This document shows positions 26,483 through 35,015 of a stretch of 64,000 bases of DNA, piece after piece. This DNA comes from Leifsonia aquatica (GTDB taxonomy: Bacteria > Actinomycetota > Actinomycetes > Actinomycetales > Microbacteriaceae). Position 1 is the stretch's first letter. Each line of letters opens with the position of its first letter. A program made the position numbers and the translations under genes. Below the pieces are notes generated by a model, which was not told the DNA's origin, did no database searches, and saw only the letters and a program-made list of their open reading frames with translations. The DNA is taken from NCBI RefSeq assembly GCF_014190775.1, contig NZ_JACHVP010000002.1, positions 620,001 through 684,000 on the forward strand, given 5' to 3'.

Positions 26483-28077
26483 CGGACGAGCACTCGGCAC
26501 CGGGGTGGGCGGCGACGCCCGCCCCGGCGCTCGCGCCTCGGCTGTCGGTCGAGTCGCTGTCCAAGACCTTCGGCAGCAACCGCGGTCTCTCCGACGTGGC
26601 GTTCGACGTCAGGCCGGGAGAGATCCACGCGCTGGTCGGGCAGAACGGCTCCGGCAAGTCGACCGTCGCGAAGATCCTCTCCGGTCTGTACACCCCGGAC
26701 CCCGGCAGCACCGTCTCGATCGACGGCGAGCCGTTCCCCCTCCCGGTCCAGCCGGCCCGTGCGCTCGAGCGGGGGATGGCCGTCGTGCACCAGAGCCTCG
26801 GCCTGGTCGACTCGTTCACGGTGCTCGAGAACCTCCGGGTCGGACGCTTCAACGCTTCGCGGGTGTTCCGGCGCATCGACTGGAAGCACGAGCGGGCCGA
26901 GGCGGAGAAGGTCTTCGAGAGCATCGGTAGGACGGTGCCGCTCGACGCACTGGTCGGATCGCTGCGCGAAGAGGACCGCGCGACCGTGGCGATCGCGCGG
27001 GCCCTGCAGGATGCGACACCCGGCCGCGGCCTCATCATCTTCGACGAGTCGACGCGCGCGCTCGGGCGACGTTCTCTGGAGCACTTCTTCCACATCCTCC
27101 ATGACATCGTCGCGACCGGCACCTCGGTCCTGCTCATCACCCACCGCCTCGAAGAGGTCGTCGACGCCGCGGACCGCGTGACCGTCCTCCGCGACGGAGC
27201 CACCGTCGTCAGCGGCAAGGACGTGGACGGCATGACGGAGGCGGAGCTGACGTCCCTCATCCTGGGCCGCGGGTTGGAGGTCTTCGGCGCGAAGACGGTG
27301 AGCCACGCGACCCCCGGCGCGCCGTCGGTCCGCGTCACGGGTGTCACCGGACTCGGCGTGGAAGACGTCGCCTTCGACGTGCGTCAGGGGGAGATCGTCG
27401 GGCTGACGGGCCTCGCGGGCTCGGGCTACGACGACATCCCCTACCTGCTGAGCGGCGTGAGCAGGGCGGAGGCCGGTTCGCTCGCGCTGCCGGAGAAGAT
27501 CGTCAACCTCTCCGGCCTCACCCCTCCGGCCGCGATCGAGTCCGGGATCGCGCTGGTCCCGGAGGGGAGGGAGCACTCCGGCATCGCGGCGGGCATGTCG
27601 ATCGAGGAGAACATCGCCTTCCCCCGGACGGCGCGCGCGAAAGCCTCCCTCCTGCCGATCAGGAGCAAGGGCCAGCGCGCGCTCGCCGAGGAGTGGATCG
27701 GCCGGCTCGACGTGCGGCCGCCGCGGGCCTCGGCGCACGTCGGCACGCTCTCCGGCGGCAACCAGCAGAAGGTCTTCATCGCGAAATGGCTCGCGACCGA
27801 TCCGACTCTGCTCCTGCTGCACGAGCCGACGCAGGCGGTGGATGTCGGCGCCCGGCAGACGATCGCGATGGCGGTGCGGGAGGCGGCGGCCGCGGGCCGG
27901 TACGTCGTCGTCGCGGGCTCCGACGAGAACGAGCTCGCCCTGATCTGCGACCGGGTGCTGGTCTTCGAGGCCGGCGTGATCGCACGCGAGCTCACCGGTT
28001 CCTTCACCCCCGACGACATCGTCGGGGCGATCTACACCAACGGCTCGCGCGCACGCCTGCGGAACGACCGGAGGTGA
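26479..28077 (+). CDS. Sugar-type ABC importer ATPase with two nucleotide-binding domains
   Basis: A 532-residue fusion of two ATPase domains, as in RbsA/MglA. In the first, Walker A is GQNGSGKST (54-62) and Walker B ends FDES, but the signature segment reads VGSLREEDRATVAIARAL, without LSGGQ. The second has the degenerate P-loop GLAGSGYDD usual for this family, a good signature LSGGNQQKV near 424 and Walker B LLLLHEPT. It powers the importer formed with the permease and lipoprotein. GTG is chosen as start because it overlaps the preceding stop (GTGA) and follows GGAG; the open frame continues upstream only as out-of-frame noise. Confidence 0.88.
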   Translation: MTDEHSAPGWAATPAPALAPRLSVESLSKTFGSNRGLSDVAFDVRPGEIHALVGQNGSGKSTVAKILSGLYTPDPGSTVSIDGEPFPLPVQPARALERGMAVVHQSLGLVDSFTVLENLRVGRFNASRVFRRIDWKHERAEAEKVFESIGRTVPLDALVGSLREEDRATVAIARALQDATPGRGLIIFDESTRALGRRSLEHFFHILHDIVATGTSVLLITHRLEEVVDAADRVTVLRDGATVVSGKDVDGMTEAELTSLILGRGLEVFGAKTVSHATPGAPSVRVTGVTGLGVEDVAFDVRQGEIVGLTGLAGSGYDDIPYLLSGVSRAEAGSLALPEKIVNLSGLTPPAAIESGIALVPEGREHSGIAAGMSIEENIAFPRTARAKASLLPIRSKGQRALAEEWIGRLDVRPPRASAHVGTLSGGNQQKVFIAKWLATDPTLLLLHEPTQAVDVGARQTIAMAVREAAAAGRYVVVAGSDENELALICDRVLVFEAGVIARELTGSFTPDDIVGAIYTNGSRARLRNDRR

Positions 28078-28081
28078 CGCC

Positions 28082-29380
28082 GTGACCCGGCAGGACGACG
28101 ACATCGACGGGTTCTTCTCGACGGCCCGCGTCAGCGCCAGGGACGAAGCGGTCGTGCTCGGGACCGAGGACTACCGCGACTTCCTGAAGCGGCACGACGA
28201 CCCGGAGCTCGCCGCGCTGCGCGGACTGACCTACGAGAAGTTCACGGCGGTGCGGCAGCAGAACGAGTTCCTCGCCGCGCTCCTGCGCGACTGGGACGCG
28301 TTGTACGCGGAACCCTTCGTCGGCGTCACCGCGGACGGCGTCGTGCAGGAGGGGCTCTACCGCCTGCAGCGCGGGGGCACTGCCGATGACACCCTGGTCT
28401 CCGCGGCCGAGCGCGCGCTGTCCGTGCTCTCCGACGACCAGCGCCGACGCGTCCGCTACCCGGTCGACGCACCGGACTGGCGGGGCTGGAGCAACCCGGA
28501 GTTCGTGTTCCATCGCAACGGCCTGCGCTTGGAGGACGTCGCCGACGACCAGGCCGACGCCATCCTCGATCTCGTCGCCGCGTCGCTCAGTGCGGAAGGG
28601 TATGCGCGAGTGCGCGAGGCGATGGCGCTCAACGGGCTGCTCGGCGACCTCACCGACCTGCCGAACGTCATGAACGAGCGCAGCTACTGGTTCGCGCTCT
28701 TCGGGACCCCTTCCCCGGCCGAGCCGTGGGGCTGGCAGCTCTACGGCCACCACGTCTGCGTGAACTTCGTCACGGTCGGCGGCCGGGACGTCATCGCTCC
28801 GGCGTTCATCGGCGGCGAGCCGGCCACGACCGGCGACCGGCCGCCCCTCTTCGACGAGCGGGAGCGTCTCGCCGTGCGGCTGGCGTCGTCGTTGACGCCC
28901 GAGCAGCGCGCCGAAGCGGTCGTCTACGAGTCGGTCCTGGATTCCGCCATGCCGGAGGGGCGGCTCCATCCGGCGGACGAACGGCACGTCGGCGGCGCGT
29001 TCCGCGACAACCGCGTGGTGCCGTACGAGGGCATCCCGGCCGGACGGCTCTCGGCCGAGCAGGTCGCACTGCTCCGCGCGATCGCGGACGACTCCCTGCT
29101 GCTGCTGCGCGAACCGCAGCGCCGGCGGACGCTCGCCGAGTTCGACGCCCACCTCGCCGAGACGCGGTTCTCCTGGTACGGCGCCACGGACGGCTCGCAG
29201 CCGGTGTACTTCCGCATCCAGAGCCCGGTCATCCTCGCCGAGTACGACAACCACGCCGGGGTGTGGCTGAACAACCGGCTCCCGGCCCGGTTCCACGTGC
29301 ACACGACCCTGCGGATGCCGAACGGGAACGACTACGGCACGGCGACCATCGCCTCCTGGGAGGCGGACGGGCGCCCCTGA
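28082..29380 (+). CDS. DUF3500 family protein
   Basis: A 432-residue protein with the features of DUF3500. The segment EPWGWQLYGHHVCVNFV is at about 217-233, an FIGGEPA turn follows, and the C terminus has GSQPVYFRIQSPVILAEYDN with HVHTTLRMPNGNDYG. The conserved His pairs suggest an enzyme active site, but the family has no assigned reaction that I know. It starts 4 bases after the ATPase stop and is clearly part of the importer operon, which ties it to metabolism of the imported compound. A GGAGGTG site precedes the GTG/GTGACC start region. Confidence 0.82.
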   Translation: MTRQDDDIDGFFSTARVSARDEAVVLGTEDYRDFLKRHDDPELAALRGLTYEKFTAVRQQNEFLAALLRDWDALYAEPFVGVTADGVVQEGLYRLQRGGTADDTLVSAAERALSVLSDDQRRRVRYPVDAPDWRGWSNPEFVFHRNGLRLEDVADDQADAILDLVAASLSAEGYARVREAMALNGLLGDLTDLPNVMNERSYWFALFGTPSPAEPWGWQLYGHHVCVNFVTVGGRDVIAPAFIGGEPATTGDRPPLFDERERLAVRLASSLTPEQRAEAVVYESVLDSAMPEGRLHPADERHVGGAFRDNRVVPYEGIPAGRLSAEQVALLRAIADDSLLLLREPQRRRTLAEFDAHLAETRFSWYGATDGSQPVYFRIQSPVILAEYDNHAGVWLNNRLPARFHVHTTLRMPNGNDYGTATIASWEADGRP

Positions 29381-29390
29381 CGGAGGGGCG
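29372..29390. terminator. Short hairpin between convergent genes
   Basis: A 7-bp stem (CGCCCCT with AGGGGCG) and a 5-base loop overlap the stop of the DUF3500 gene, directly before the converging gntR stop. The stem is modest and lacks a T tract. Confidence 0.45.
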
Positions 29391-29398
29391 GCGGCTTC

Positions 29399-30067
29399 TC
29401 AGCCCTGCGCGCGCTGGTCGGAGAGGTCTTCGTCATACTTGGTGATCGCCTCGAGCGTCTTCACGTCGTGATCACGCGCCGCGGCCTCGATGGTGTCGGC
29501 GTCGCTGCCGGCCTCGATGAGGTCGAGGATGCCGTCGTGCTCGTCGACCGACTCCATCGCGCGTCCGGGTGCGTACCAATAGGCGGATCGGCGGATGAGG
29601 TCCATGCGCACCCACTCGGCCATGACGAGCTCGTTGAGCCTCGGGTCATCGCACTTGGAGCAGACCAGCTCGTGGAACTGCCGGTTCAGGACGCCGAACT
29701 GCATCGTGTCCAGGTTGCGCAGCGCCTCGCGCATCCGCACGTTCATCTGCCGCGCGGCGGCGATGTCCTCCGGGGTGAGGTTGGGTGCCGAGAGCGCCGT
29801 GGCGAGGCCTTCGAGCCGCGCCAGCAGCCGCATGGTGCGCTGCCACGAATTGGTGTCGAACGTCTTGACCGTCGCGCCGGCGTTCTGCACGATGTCGACC
29901 CAGCCTTCGGCTTCCAGCCGTCGCAGCGCCTCGCGCCAGGGGACGGAGCTGATGTCGTGCTCGCGCGCGAGCTGGTCGATGACGAGCCGGTACCCCGCGC
30001 CGTAGGTGCCGTCCATGATGCGGGATCGCAGAATGTCGTAGGCCTGCACCGCTCTGCTCGACGCCAT
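29399..30067 (-). CDS. GntR family regulator, FCD subfamily
   Basis: A 222-residue one-component regulator. The winged helix lies at residues 1-70 (QLAREHDISSVPWREALRRLEAEG). The FCD ligand domain covers about 75-215, with the metal/ligand histidines His132 (NRQFHELV), His177 (DEHDGILD) and His200 (ARDHDV). Proteins of this group usually sense a pathway acid and act as repressors. It is encoded at the centre of the catabolic region, converging on the importer operon. The ATCGCATACGAT-like sites at 20735-20758 and 24165-24188 are its probable operators. An AAAGGG site precedes the ATG. Confidence 0.88.
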   Translation of the reverse strand: MASSRAVQAYDILRSRIMDGTYGAGYRLVIDQLAREHDISSVPWREALRRLEAEGWVDIVQNAGATVKTFDTNSWQRTMRLLARLEGLATALSAPNLTPEDIAAARQMNVRMREALRNLDTMQFGVLNRQFHELVCSKCDDPRLNELVMAEWVRMDLIRRSAYWYAPGRAMESVDEHDGILDLIEAGSDADTIEAAARDHDVKTLEAITKYDEDLSDQRAQG

Positions 30068-30103
30068 CGTCCGCCCTTTCGTCCCGCGCGATACTATCAG
30101 AAA

Positions 30104-30565
30104 TCACATGCGATCCGGGGTCGCCGGGCCGCTCCGCACCAGCCGGGTGAGCTCGGCCATGGCTCCGGCCGCCGCTTCGAGCGACGCCCGTTCGGCCGGG
30201 GCGAGCTGCGCGATCGCCTCCGCGACGGAGGCGGCCCACCCCGTGGCGATCGCTTCGTGCTCTGCGCGCCCGACATCGGTCGCAACGATCCGGACGGTCC
30301 GTCGGTCGGCGGCGTCCGGGACCCGTTCCACCAGCCCCCGCTCGACGAGCGTCCGGATGGCCGCGCTGGCGTTCGGCTGGTGCAGGCCGAGGGTGGCCGA
30401 CAGCTCGCCGACGGTCGCCCCGGGGGTGTCGATCACCTGTTTGAGCAGGGCGACCTCCACGGTCGGCAGGGGGCCGACGCCCGCGCGGTCGGGCGTGCGC
30501 TTGTGGATGGTCCAGGCCAGTTCGCGCAGGATGATCGGCAGTCTCGCGCTCGCAGTCTCGGCCAT
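30104..30565 (-). CDS. MarR family regulator
   Basis: A 153-residue winged-helix regulator. The DNA-binding part is about 45-100 (ATVGELSATLGLHQPNASAAIRTLVERGLVERVPDAADRRTVRI, with the D-x-R-wing DAADRR). GGGAG lies 9 bases before the ATG. It sits 47 bases behind the FAD hydroxylase gene and 36 bases ahead of gntR on the same strand, so the three may share a transcript. The usual role is repression relieved by a phenolic ligand, here probably of the adjoining hydroxylase/RidA divergent promoter. Confidence 0.87.
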   Translation of the reverse strand: MAETASARLPIILRELAWTIHKRTPDRAGVGPLPTVEVALLKQVIDTPGATVGELSATLGLHQPNASAAIRTLVERGLVERVPDAADRRTVRIVATDVGRAEHEAIATGWAASVAEAIAQLAPAERASLEAAAGAMAELTRLVRSGPATPDRM

Positions 30566-30612
30566 GGCGTCATTCTCCCAGAGCCCGGCCGCTTCGCGCG
30601 GGGTCTCCCGGG

Positions 30613-31746
30613 TCAGAGCGGTCGCGCCATCGCATCGAGGACGTGCCTCGTCGCGGCGACGTTGTCGAAGCCGGGGAGGCGGCCCATCTCCCATTCCGCG
30701 ATGCGGAGTGACGTCTCGACGACGAGGCGGCAGCGTTCGAGGCGACGATCGGTGTACTCGGTGAACGCGTCGTCGAGCTCGTCGTGCGTGCTCAGCGTCT
30801 CGGCGAGCACGACGCCGTCCTCGATCGCCTGCGCGGCGCCCTGCCCGAGGTGCGGCGTGATCGTGTGCACGGCATCGCCCATCAGGACCACCCGACCGCG
30901 GTGCCACGGGGTCGGCACGCCCATGGTCTCCTCCGGGCGGAGCACGATGTCGGCGTCGTCCGTGACGAACTCGTCACGCACGCGCCCGGCGAGACCTCCG
31001 AACGGTGCGAGGTAGGCGCGGAGCCGCGAAGCCAATCGGTCCTGGGGGATGCGCTCGGGCACCTCCATGTGCGCGTTGTAGAACATGTAGGCGAGGTCGG
31101 GACCGATCGGCACGAAGCCCGCCATGTCGCCCGTCGGGGCGACCTGGAGCACGATCCTGTCGATCTCCGGCAGGCGCGGGATGTTGAGGCGGAAGGCCGA
31201 CTGGCCGATGTAGGTGGTCTCGATGTCGTCGCCGAGCACGTGACGCCGCACCTTCGAGCGGACGCCGTCCGCGCCCACCACGACGTCGACCTCGAACACG
31301 CCGCGTGCGGTGGTCACGGCGACGCGGTCCCCCCGGTCGTCGAGGTCCTCGAACGCGGTCGCGTAATGGACGACGACGCCCACCTCGGCCGCGCGGGCGG
31401 TCAGGATGTCGTGGAGCTGCGGACGGGTCACTCCGTTCATCGGGGGGAACCTCGTGCCCTCGATGCGGATGCCCTGGATGTCGTGGAGGTGCACGCCGTC
31501 GACGTCCACCATCTCGCCCCACGCTGCGGCGCCGTAGCCGACGGCGACGCAGGCGTCCGCGCAGCCGATCGCATCCAGTGCGCGCAGGGCGTTGCCCGGC
31601 TGGATGATGCCGACGCCGTGGATCGAGCTGTGCACGTCGGCCGACTTCTCGATGACCACGACGTCGTGGCCTGCCTGACGCAGCGCGATCGCCGCGGAGA
31701 GGCCTCCGATTCCGGCGCCGACGACGAGGATGCTGAGGTGTGGCAT
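30613..31746 (-). CDS. FAD-dependent aromatic monooxygenase
   Basis: A 377-residue class A flavoprotein hydroxylase. GAGIGG (10-15) binds the FAD ADP moiety; GADGVRSKVR near 155-165 is the DG motif; GDAVHTITPHLGQGAAQAIED at about 289-309 is the second FAD motif. It resembles salicylate/6-hydroxynicotinate-type hydroxylases in length and layout. Its gene is divergent from a ridA-like gene and followed by marR. Together with the monooxygenase at 21555-22838 it could give two ring hydroxylations before extradiol cleavage. An AGGGA site precedes the ATG. Confidence 0.87.
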   Translation of the reverse strand: MPHLSILVVGAGIGGLSAAIALRQAGHDVVVIEKSADVHSSIHGVGIIQPGNALRALDAIGCADACVAVGYGAAAWGEMVDVDGVHLHDIQGIRIEGTRFPPMNGVTRPQLHDILTARAAEVGVVVHYATAFEDLDDRGDRVAVTTARGVFEVDVVVGADGVRSKVRRHVLGDDIETTYIGQSAFRLNIPRLPEIDRIVLQVAPTGDMAGFVPIGPDLAYMFYNAHMEVPERIPQDRLASRLRAYLAPFGGLAGRVRDEFVTDDADIVLRPEETMGVPTPWHRGRVVLMGDAVHTITPHLGQGAAQAIEDGVVLAETLSTHDELDDAFTEYTDRRLERCRLVVETSLRIAEWEMGRLPGFDNVAATRHVLDAMARPL

Positions 31747-31805
31747 GGGTGGTCCCTACTTCGCTGTAGTGGAGCGGACGCGGTCGCGTCATCGCATATG
31801 TCAAA

Positions 31806-31823
31806 ATATATATCGATCCATAT
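31806..31823. promoter_or_regulatory. AT-rich palindrome between hydroxylase and RidA genes
   Basis: ATATATATC-GATCCATAT is an 18-base palindrome (7 of 9 pairs) in an otherwise GC-rich intergenic region; CATATG elements flank it. It fits a MarR-type operator for the divergent genes. Confidence 0.45.
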
Positions 31824-31849
31824 GGAGTGAGTCAAGTACGATCGCCACC

Positions 31850-32251
31850 ATGTCGCGCCGCACCAGCATCCACATCGCCGGATTCGCCCACGCGAACCCG
31901 GTCCCGGTCGCCAGCCGCATCGACCGGCACGTCTACTCGGGCGTGCTCACGGGCCGCGACCCGGAGACGAAGGCGTTCCCGGCCGACCTCGACACCCAGA
32001 TGGCGAACGTCTTCGACCGCGTGCGCGAGCTGATGACCGCCGCGGGCGGGACGACCGACGACATCATCAAGCTGACCTTCTGGCTGGCGGACTACCGCGA
32101 CAGGGACGCGCTCAACCGGCAGTGGCTGGCGATGTTCCCCGATCCGGACGACAGCCCCGCCCGCCAGGCGATGTCGGCGCAGCTCGACAACGGCGCCCTG
32201 GTGCAGTGCGACCTCGTCGCGATCCTGCCGGAGGCGTATCCCGCTCCGTGA
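31850..32251 (+). CDS. RidA/YjgF/YER057c family protein
   Basis: A 133-residue protein of the RidA superfamily with the usual central pattern QMANVFDRVRELMTAAGGTTDDIIKLTFWL and the PARQ arginine near residue 105 that contacts carboxylate ligands. RidA proteins hydrolyse reactive enamine/imine intermediates, and related members in aromatic operons act as 2-aminomuconate deaminase-like enzymes. It is divergent from an FAD hydroxylase. No ribosome binding site is seen; TACGAT 7 bases before the ATG suggests a leaderless mRNA. Its stop lies 3 bases from the converging lysR stop. Confidence 0.85.
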   Translation: MSRRTSIHIAGFAHANPVPVASRIDRHVYSGVLTGRDPETKAFPADLDTQMANVFDRVRELMTAAGGTTDDIIKLTFWLADYRDRDALNRQWLAMFPDPDDSPARQAMSAQLDNGALVQCDLVAILPEAYPAP

Positions 32252-32254
32252 GCG

Positions 32255-33178
32255 TCAGCCGGTGGCGGCGGCCGACGGCCAGCGCGAGATGCGCTCGAGC
32301 AGGCGCCCGACGACCGGGTCGGCGGCAGCGCCCGCCCGGGCGAGGACGAGGGCCCGAAGACTCCCCGGGTTCGGCTCGATCCTCCGCACGACGACGTCGA
32401 AGCGGGCCAGGCTGGCGTGATCGGGGTCGGGCAGGATCGCCCATCCGGCGCCGGCTTCGATCAACGGCAGGGACGTCTGGATCGTCTCGACCGTCCTCGT
32501 GGCTCCCGGGATCACACCGTGCTTCCGCAGCGCCTCGGTCACCGCTTCCGGAAGGCTCGGCACCGCGGAGGTCCGGCGAGGGAGCAGCAGGGTCGAGCCG
32601 TCGAATGCCTTCAGCGGGAGCGGATCGGGCGCGTCCTCCTCGCCAGGGGGCAGCGCCGCGACCAGGGGGACGCTGCCCCAGTCGACCACGTCCACGGCGC
32701 CGCGGTACCGGCGGACGAAGCGCCGCGGATCCGCGACCATGATCGCGGCGAGGTCGACCTTCCGCTGCTGGAGCATGTCGATCGCGGTCCACGGGGGAGG
32801 GTCGACCAGGCGCACCTCCACCTCGGGGGCGTCCGCGAGATGCGCCTTGAGCAGCTGGGGCAGCCGATGCCACATCAGCGCGGGGACCGCCGCGAAGGTC
32901 AGGGACCCGGCGACGCCGGTGCCGAAGCGTCCCAGGGCGGCGACGACCTCGTCGACCTCGCTCAGGATGCGCGAGGACGCGTCGAGCAGGAAGCGCCCGG
33001 CGCTGGTGGGTTCGACGCCGCGCGGGCTGCGGACGAGAAGGGGCACGCCGACATCGGCCTCCAGCTTCGCGATCGCGACCGACAGCGGCGGCTGGGACAT
33101 CCGCAGCTCAGCGGCGGCGGCGGTGAGCGACCCCGCTTCGACCACGGCCGAGAAGTAGCGAAGATGGCGCAGCTCCAT
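32255..33178 (-). CDS. LysR family transcriptional regulator
   Basis: A 307-residue LysR-type protein: helix-turn-helix at about 18-37 (SLTAAAAELRMSQPPLSVAIAKLE) and a substrate-binding-like effector domain from about 90. It is divergent from the extradiol dioxygenase operon, the classic layout for a LysR activator of an aromatic pathway, and a long inverted repeat lies between. The ATG at 33178 begins MELRHLRYF, the standard LysR opening. TACACT, 6 bases upstream, suggests a leaderless transcript. Confidence 0.9.
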   Translation of the reverse strand: MELRHLRYFSAVVEAGSLTAAAAELRMSQPPLSVAIAKLEADVGVPLLVRSPRGVEPTSAGRFLLDASSRILSEVDEVVAALGRFGTGVAGSLTFAAVPALMWHRLPQLLKAHLADAPEVEVRLVDPPPWTAIDMLQQRKVDLAAIMVADPRRFVRRYRGAVDVVDWGSVPLVAALPPGEEDAPDPLPLKAFDGSTLLLPRRTSAVPSLPEAVTEALRKHGVIPGATRTVETIQTSLPLIEAGAGWAILPDPDHASLARFDVVVRRIEPNPGSLRALVLARAGAAADPVVGRLLERISRWPSAAATG

Positions 33179-33206
33179 GCGGCGAGTGTATCGCGAAGCC
33201 CTGGCC

Positions 33207-33241
33207 ATATCCCATCGCTATGGCGCGCAGAGCGAAGGGAT
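33207..33241. promoter_or_regulatory. LysR-type inverted repeat ahead of the hpaD operon
   Basis: TATCCCATCGCT (33207-33218) pairs with AGCGAAGGGATA (33230-33241) at 11 of 12 positions, with an 11-base spacer. A second repeat GCCATA-N9-TATGGC overlaps it. Both lie between the divergent lysR and dioxygenase genes, as expected for the LysR recognition site. Confidence 0.6.
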
Positions 33242-33303
33242 AGTTCCCGCGGCGCCGGCCGGCTGGGAACCTGGATCCACGATCCCCACCGAAGGAGTCA
33301 GCG

Positions 33304-34299
33304 ATGCTGCCGACCGAGAACCTGGACCCGCCCTTCGCCATCACGCGCGCCAGCCACGTGGCGCTCGCCGTGACGGACCTCGAGAAGAGCCGCGACTTCT
33401 ATCGCGACACGATCGGCCTCGTCGTCACGACGGAGACCGACGACGCCATCCACCTGCGCGGCCTGGAGGAGGCCTCCCACCACAGCCTGACCCTGGAGCG
33501 GGCCGACGAGGCGAAGGCGCTCGTGATCGGCCTCCGGGTGCGCACCGACGCCGACATCATCGCGGCGGAGAATCACTTCAAGGCCGTCGGCGTCGAGTAC
33601 GAACGCGTCGAGAGGGACCACCAGGGGCCGACCATCCGGTTCCGGGATCCGGTCGGCACGCACATCGAGCTCACCTCGTCGATGGAGGTCGTCCACCGCA
33701 AGATGCAGGACTTCGACGAGTTCCGCGCCGGCTTCCCGCAGCGCCTCGACCACTACCAGGTCGTCACCTACGACGTGCAGGCGGCGACCGACTTCTGGAC
33801 CGGTCTCGGCATGCGGTTGTCCGAGTACACCGCGACGGACGGAACCGACGAGCTCTGGGGGAGCTGGATGGAGGTCAAGGGCAACACCCACGACCTCGTC
33901 TTCACGAACGGCCGCGGCCCGCGCCTCCACCACTTCGCGTACACGGTGCCAGACGCGACCTCGCTGCTCAACGCGGCCGACGTCGCCGGCGCGCGCGGAT
34001 TCGGCGAGGAGATCGATCGCGGGCCCGGCCGCCACGGCATCAGCAACGCCCTCTTCCTCTACCTGCGCGACCCCGATCAGCACCGGATCGAGCTGTTCAC
34101 GACGCACTACCAGTTCATCGACCTGGAGACCCCGCCGCTGCGGTGGGACGTCAGCAATCCACGACGCGCCCAGCTCTGGGGCATGCCGGCCTCGCGGCGC
34201 TGGTTCTTCGAAGCGAGCGAGTTCCCCGGCGAGCCGGTGCGCGAGCCGCTGTTGCAGGCGAACCCTGCGACGCTCGAGGACTACCTGAGCATCCACTGA
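33304..34299 (+). CDS. hpaD: Extradiol ring-cleavage dioxygenase, homoprotocatechuate 2,3-dioxygenase-like
   Basis: A 331-residue type I extradiol dioxygenase with two vicinal-oxygen-chelate modules. The metal triad is visible as His150 (LDHYQV), His210 (RLHHFAY) and Glu263 (HRIELFTTHY), with the catalytic His196 (NTHDLVF) and Tyr269. The segment GRHGISNALFLYLRDPDQHRIELF closely follows 3,4-dihydroxyphenylacetate 2,3-dioxygenases. It opens the ring next to the diol to give a hydroxymuconic semialdehyde. It leads an operon with an RraA-like gene, hpaH and hpaI. AAGGAG lies before the ATG. A related catechol is also a possible substrate. Confidence 0.85.
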   Translation: MLPTENLDPPFAITRASHVALAVTDLEKSRDFYRDTIGLVVTTETDDAIHLRGLEEASHHSLTLERADEAKALVIGLRVRTDADIIAAENHFKAVGVEYERVERDHQGPTIRFRDPVGTHIELTSSMEVVHRKMQDFDEFRAGFPQRLDHYQVVTYDVQAATDFWTGLGMRLSEYTATDGTDELWGSWMEVKGNTHDLVFTNGRGPRLHHFAYTVPDATSLLNAADVAGARGFGEEIDRGPGRHGISNALFLYLRDPDQHRIELFTTHYQFIDLETPPLRWDVSNPRRAQLWGMPASRRWFFEASEFPGEPVREPLLQANPATLEDYLSIH

Positions 34300-35015
34300 T
34301 GGCCGCCGTCGAACCGCTCGGGCCGGAGCTCCGCGCCGCCCTGGAGCAGACGCCGGTGGCCGCACTCTCCGGGCAGTTGCGCGCACGCGGCCTCCATCAC
34401 ATGACGATCGACGGCGTCCGCCGGTTGCGACCGGGCGAGAGGCTCGTGGGCAGTGCCAAGACGCTCCGGTACCTGCCCCTGCGCGAGGACCTCTTCGACG
34501 CCCACGGCGGCGGGATGAACGCGCAGAAGGCCGCGTTCGACAGCGTCGAGCCCGGCGAGGTCATCGTGATCGAAGCCCGCGGGGAGGCCGGGTCGGGCAC
34601 CCTGGGAGACATCCTCGCCCTGCGGGCCCGAGCGCGCGGTGCGGCCGGGATCGTCACCGACGGAGGGGTGCGCGACTGGGACGCGGTCTCCGCCGCCGGC
34701 ATCCCGGTCTACGCCGCCGGCCCGCATCCCGCCGTGCTCGGCCGCAAGCACGTGCCCTGGGAGGCCGACGTCACCATCGGATGCGGAGGGACCGCGGTCC
34801 AGCCCGGCGACGTGATCGTCGGGGACGCCGACGGCGTGATCGTGCTGCCGCGCGGGATCGCCGAGGAGGTCGTGGCGGCCGCGCTCGAGAAAGAGCGCGA
34901 GGACGCCTGGATCGCCGCGCGGGTGGGGGAGGGCGCGTCGCTCGACGGTCTCTTCCCGATGAGTCCGGCCTGGCGGGCCCGATTCGAGGCGGAGGCGTCC
35001 CGTGCTCCCCGCTGA
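34299..35015 (+). CDS. RraA/HMG-aldolase family protein
   Basis: A 238-residue protein of the RraA-like superfamily, which includes 4-hydroxy-4-methyl-2-oxoglutarate/oxaloacetate aldolases and decarboxylases. Visible motifs are GSGTLGDILALRARARGAAGIVTDGGVRD at about 98-126, cut here by its key Gly-Asp and Arg-Asp positions, and GDVIVGDADGVIVLP near 165-180. The ATG shares one base with the hpaD stop (TGATG). Standard homoprotocatechuate operons do not have this gene; it may replace the decarboxylation step or cleave a product of the pathway. It is not the RNase E inhibitor itself, given the context. Confidence 0.8.
   Translation: MAAVEPLGPELRAALEQTPVAALSGQLRARGLHHMTIDGVRRLRPGERLVGSAKTLRYLPLREDLFDAHGGGMNAQKAAFDSVEPGEVIVIEARGEAGSGTLGDILALRARARGAAGIVTDGGVRDWDAVSAAGIPVYAAGPHPAVLGRKHVPWEADVTIGCGGTAVQPGDVIVGDADGVIVLPRGIAEEVVAAALEKEREDAWIAARVGEGASLDGLFPMSPAWRARFEAEASRAPR

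Noticed and set aside
34299-35015. RraA as the RNase E inhibitor.
   Set aside because: The gene lies inside an aromatic-cleavage operon with overlapping junctions, which fits the aldolase/decarboxylase branch of the superfamily better.
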